Assembly: GCA_944350065.1 (NCBI GenBank)
Contig: CALVOD010000014.1
Span: 1-21,299 of the forward strand
Source: an uncultured Clostridia bacterium
GTDB taxonomy: Bacteria; Bacillota; Clostridia; Christensenellales; DTU072
Direction of reading: 5' to 3'
DNA: 21,299 bases
Shown here: piece after piece, positions 21,159-21,299 of the stretch
Layout: the number at the start of each line of letters is the position of its first letter
Position numbering within the stretch: position 1 is the stretch's first letter
The notes under the pieces: generated by a model
What the model saw: the letters and a program-made list of their open reading frames with translations, nothing else
What the model was told of the DNA's origin: nothing
Databases searched by the model: none
Position numbers and translations under genes: made by a program

Positions 21159-21190
21159 AAAAAAAACGCCCCGCCGTTCCGTGCGGGGCG
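21159..21190 (-). terminator. Intrinsic terminator of the gene entering from the right edge
   Basis: CGCCCCGC (21167-21174) pairs with GCGGGGCG (21183-21190). On the minus strand it is followed by eight T. It lies 19 nt after the stop codon at 21210. Its stem core is the same as in the terminator at 20391-20419. Confidence 0.9.
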
Positions 21191-21209
21191 CTCCTTTTTC
21201 TTCAAACGT

Positions 21210-21299
21210 CTATTCGCATTCCACCGAAACGAGTTTGTAGACGAGGTCGTTTTCGATTATCTGCACCGGTATGCGTACGGAATACAGCCCCGTCGAACC
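21210..21299 (-). CDS. 3' end of an unidentified gene, truncated by the window edge
   Basis: The last 29 codons and a TAG stop read in frame from the window edge on the minus strand. The peptide begins GSTGLYSVRIPVQ and ends YKLVSVECE. It looks like a beta-rich C-terminus and is too short to identify. It is supported as coding by the strong terminator 19 nt downstream on the same strand and by codon choice like that of the neighbours. Confidence 0.65.
   Translation of the reverse strand, partial: GSTGLYSVRIPVQIIENDLVYKLVSVECE

Noticed and set aside
1..21299. CRISPR arrays, transposases, integrases, tRNA or rRNA genes
   Set aside because: Looked for on both strands by eye; none found. The only repeats seen are the ones listed.

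Overview
The window looks like chromosomal DNA of an uncultured Bacillota, most probably a gut-type Clostridia lineage. The reasons are near-consensus AGGAGG ribosome-binding sites, TTGACA/TATAAT promoters, intrinsic terminators with U-runs, a type III glutamine synthetase, tandem U32 genes, a zinc-ribbon protein with an acidic tail and a large Ig-repeat surface protein with a Gram-positive type membrane anchor. The placement is inferred from gene content, not from a marker gene. I see no phage, transposase, CRISPR array, tRNA or rRNA gene.

Layout. Positions 1-1066 hold no convincing protein gene, but they contain a possible structured RNA (1-382), a 50-bp direct repeat (386-435 and 1002-1051) and an inverted copy of the end of the glutamine synthetase gene. 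Next come glnN and a P1/S58 family peptidase gene, both on the minus strand. Divergent from them is a two-gene plus-strand operon of U32 proteins (4314-7738), probably RNA-modification enzymes. A PHP-domain hydrolase (plus) converges on a VOC/glyoxalase-fold protein (minus). A divergent control region rich in inverted repeats (9839-10018) follows, then a small uncharacterised basic protein (10141-10506) with a strong promoter, a hairpin leader and its own terminator.

From 10758 to the end all genes are on the minus strand. In window order they are rmuC, a class III aminotransferase tightly coupled to an SCP2-like protein, a 1,927-residue surface protein (signal peptide, many Ig-like modules, a helical region, one C-terminal membrane segment), a double zinc-ribbon protein with a very acidic tail, and the last 29 codons of a gene that runs off the window.

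Most genes are single transcription units with recognisable promoters or terminators. The clear co-expressed pairs are the two U32 genes (start and stop codons overlap by one base) and the SCP2-like/aminotransferase pair (the ribosome-binding site overlaps the upstream stop codon). The least explained parts are the 5' intergenic region with tandem covarying 34-nt hairpin units, the palindrome-rich divergent region near 9950 with the small protein beside it, and the SCP2-aminotransferase pair.
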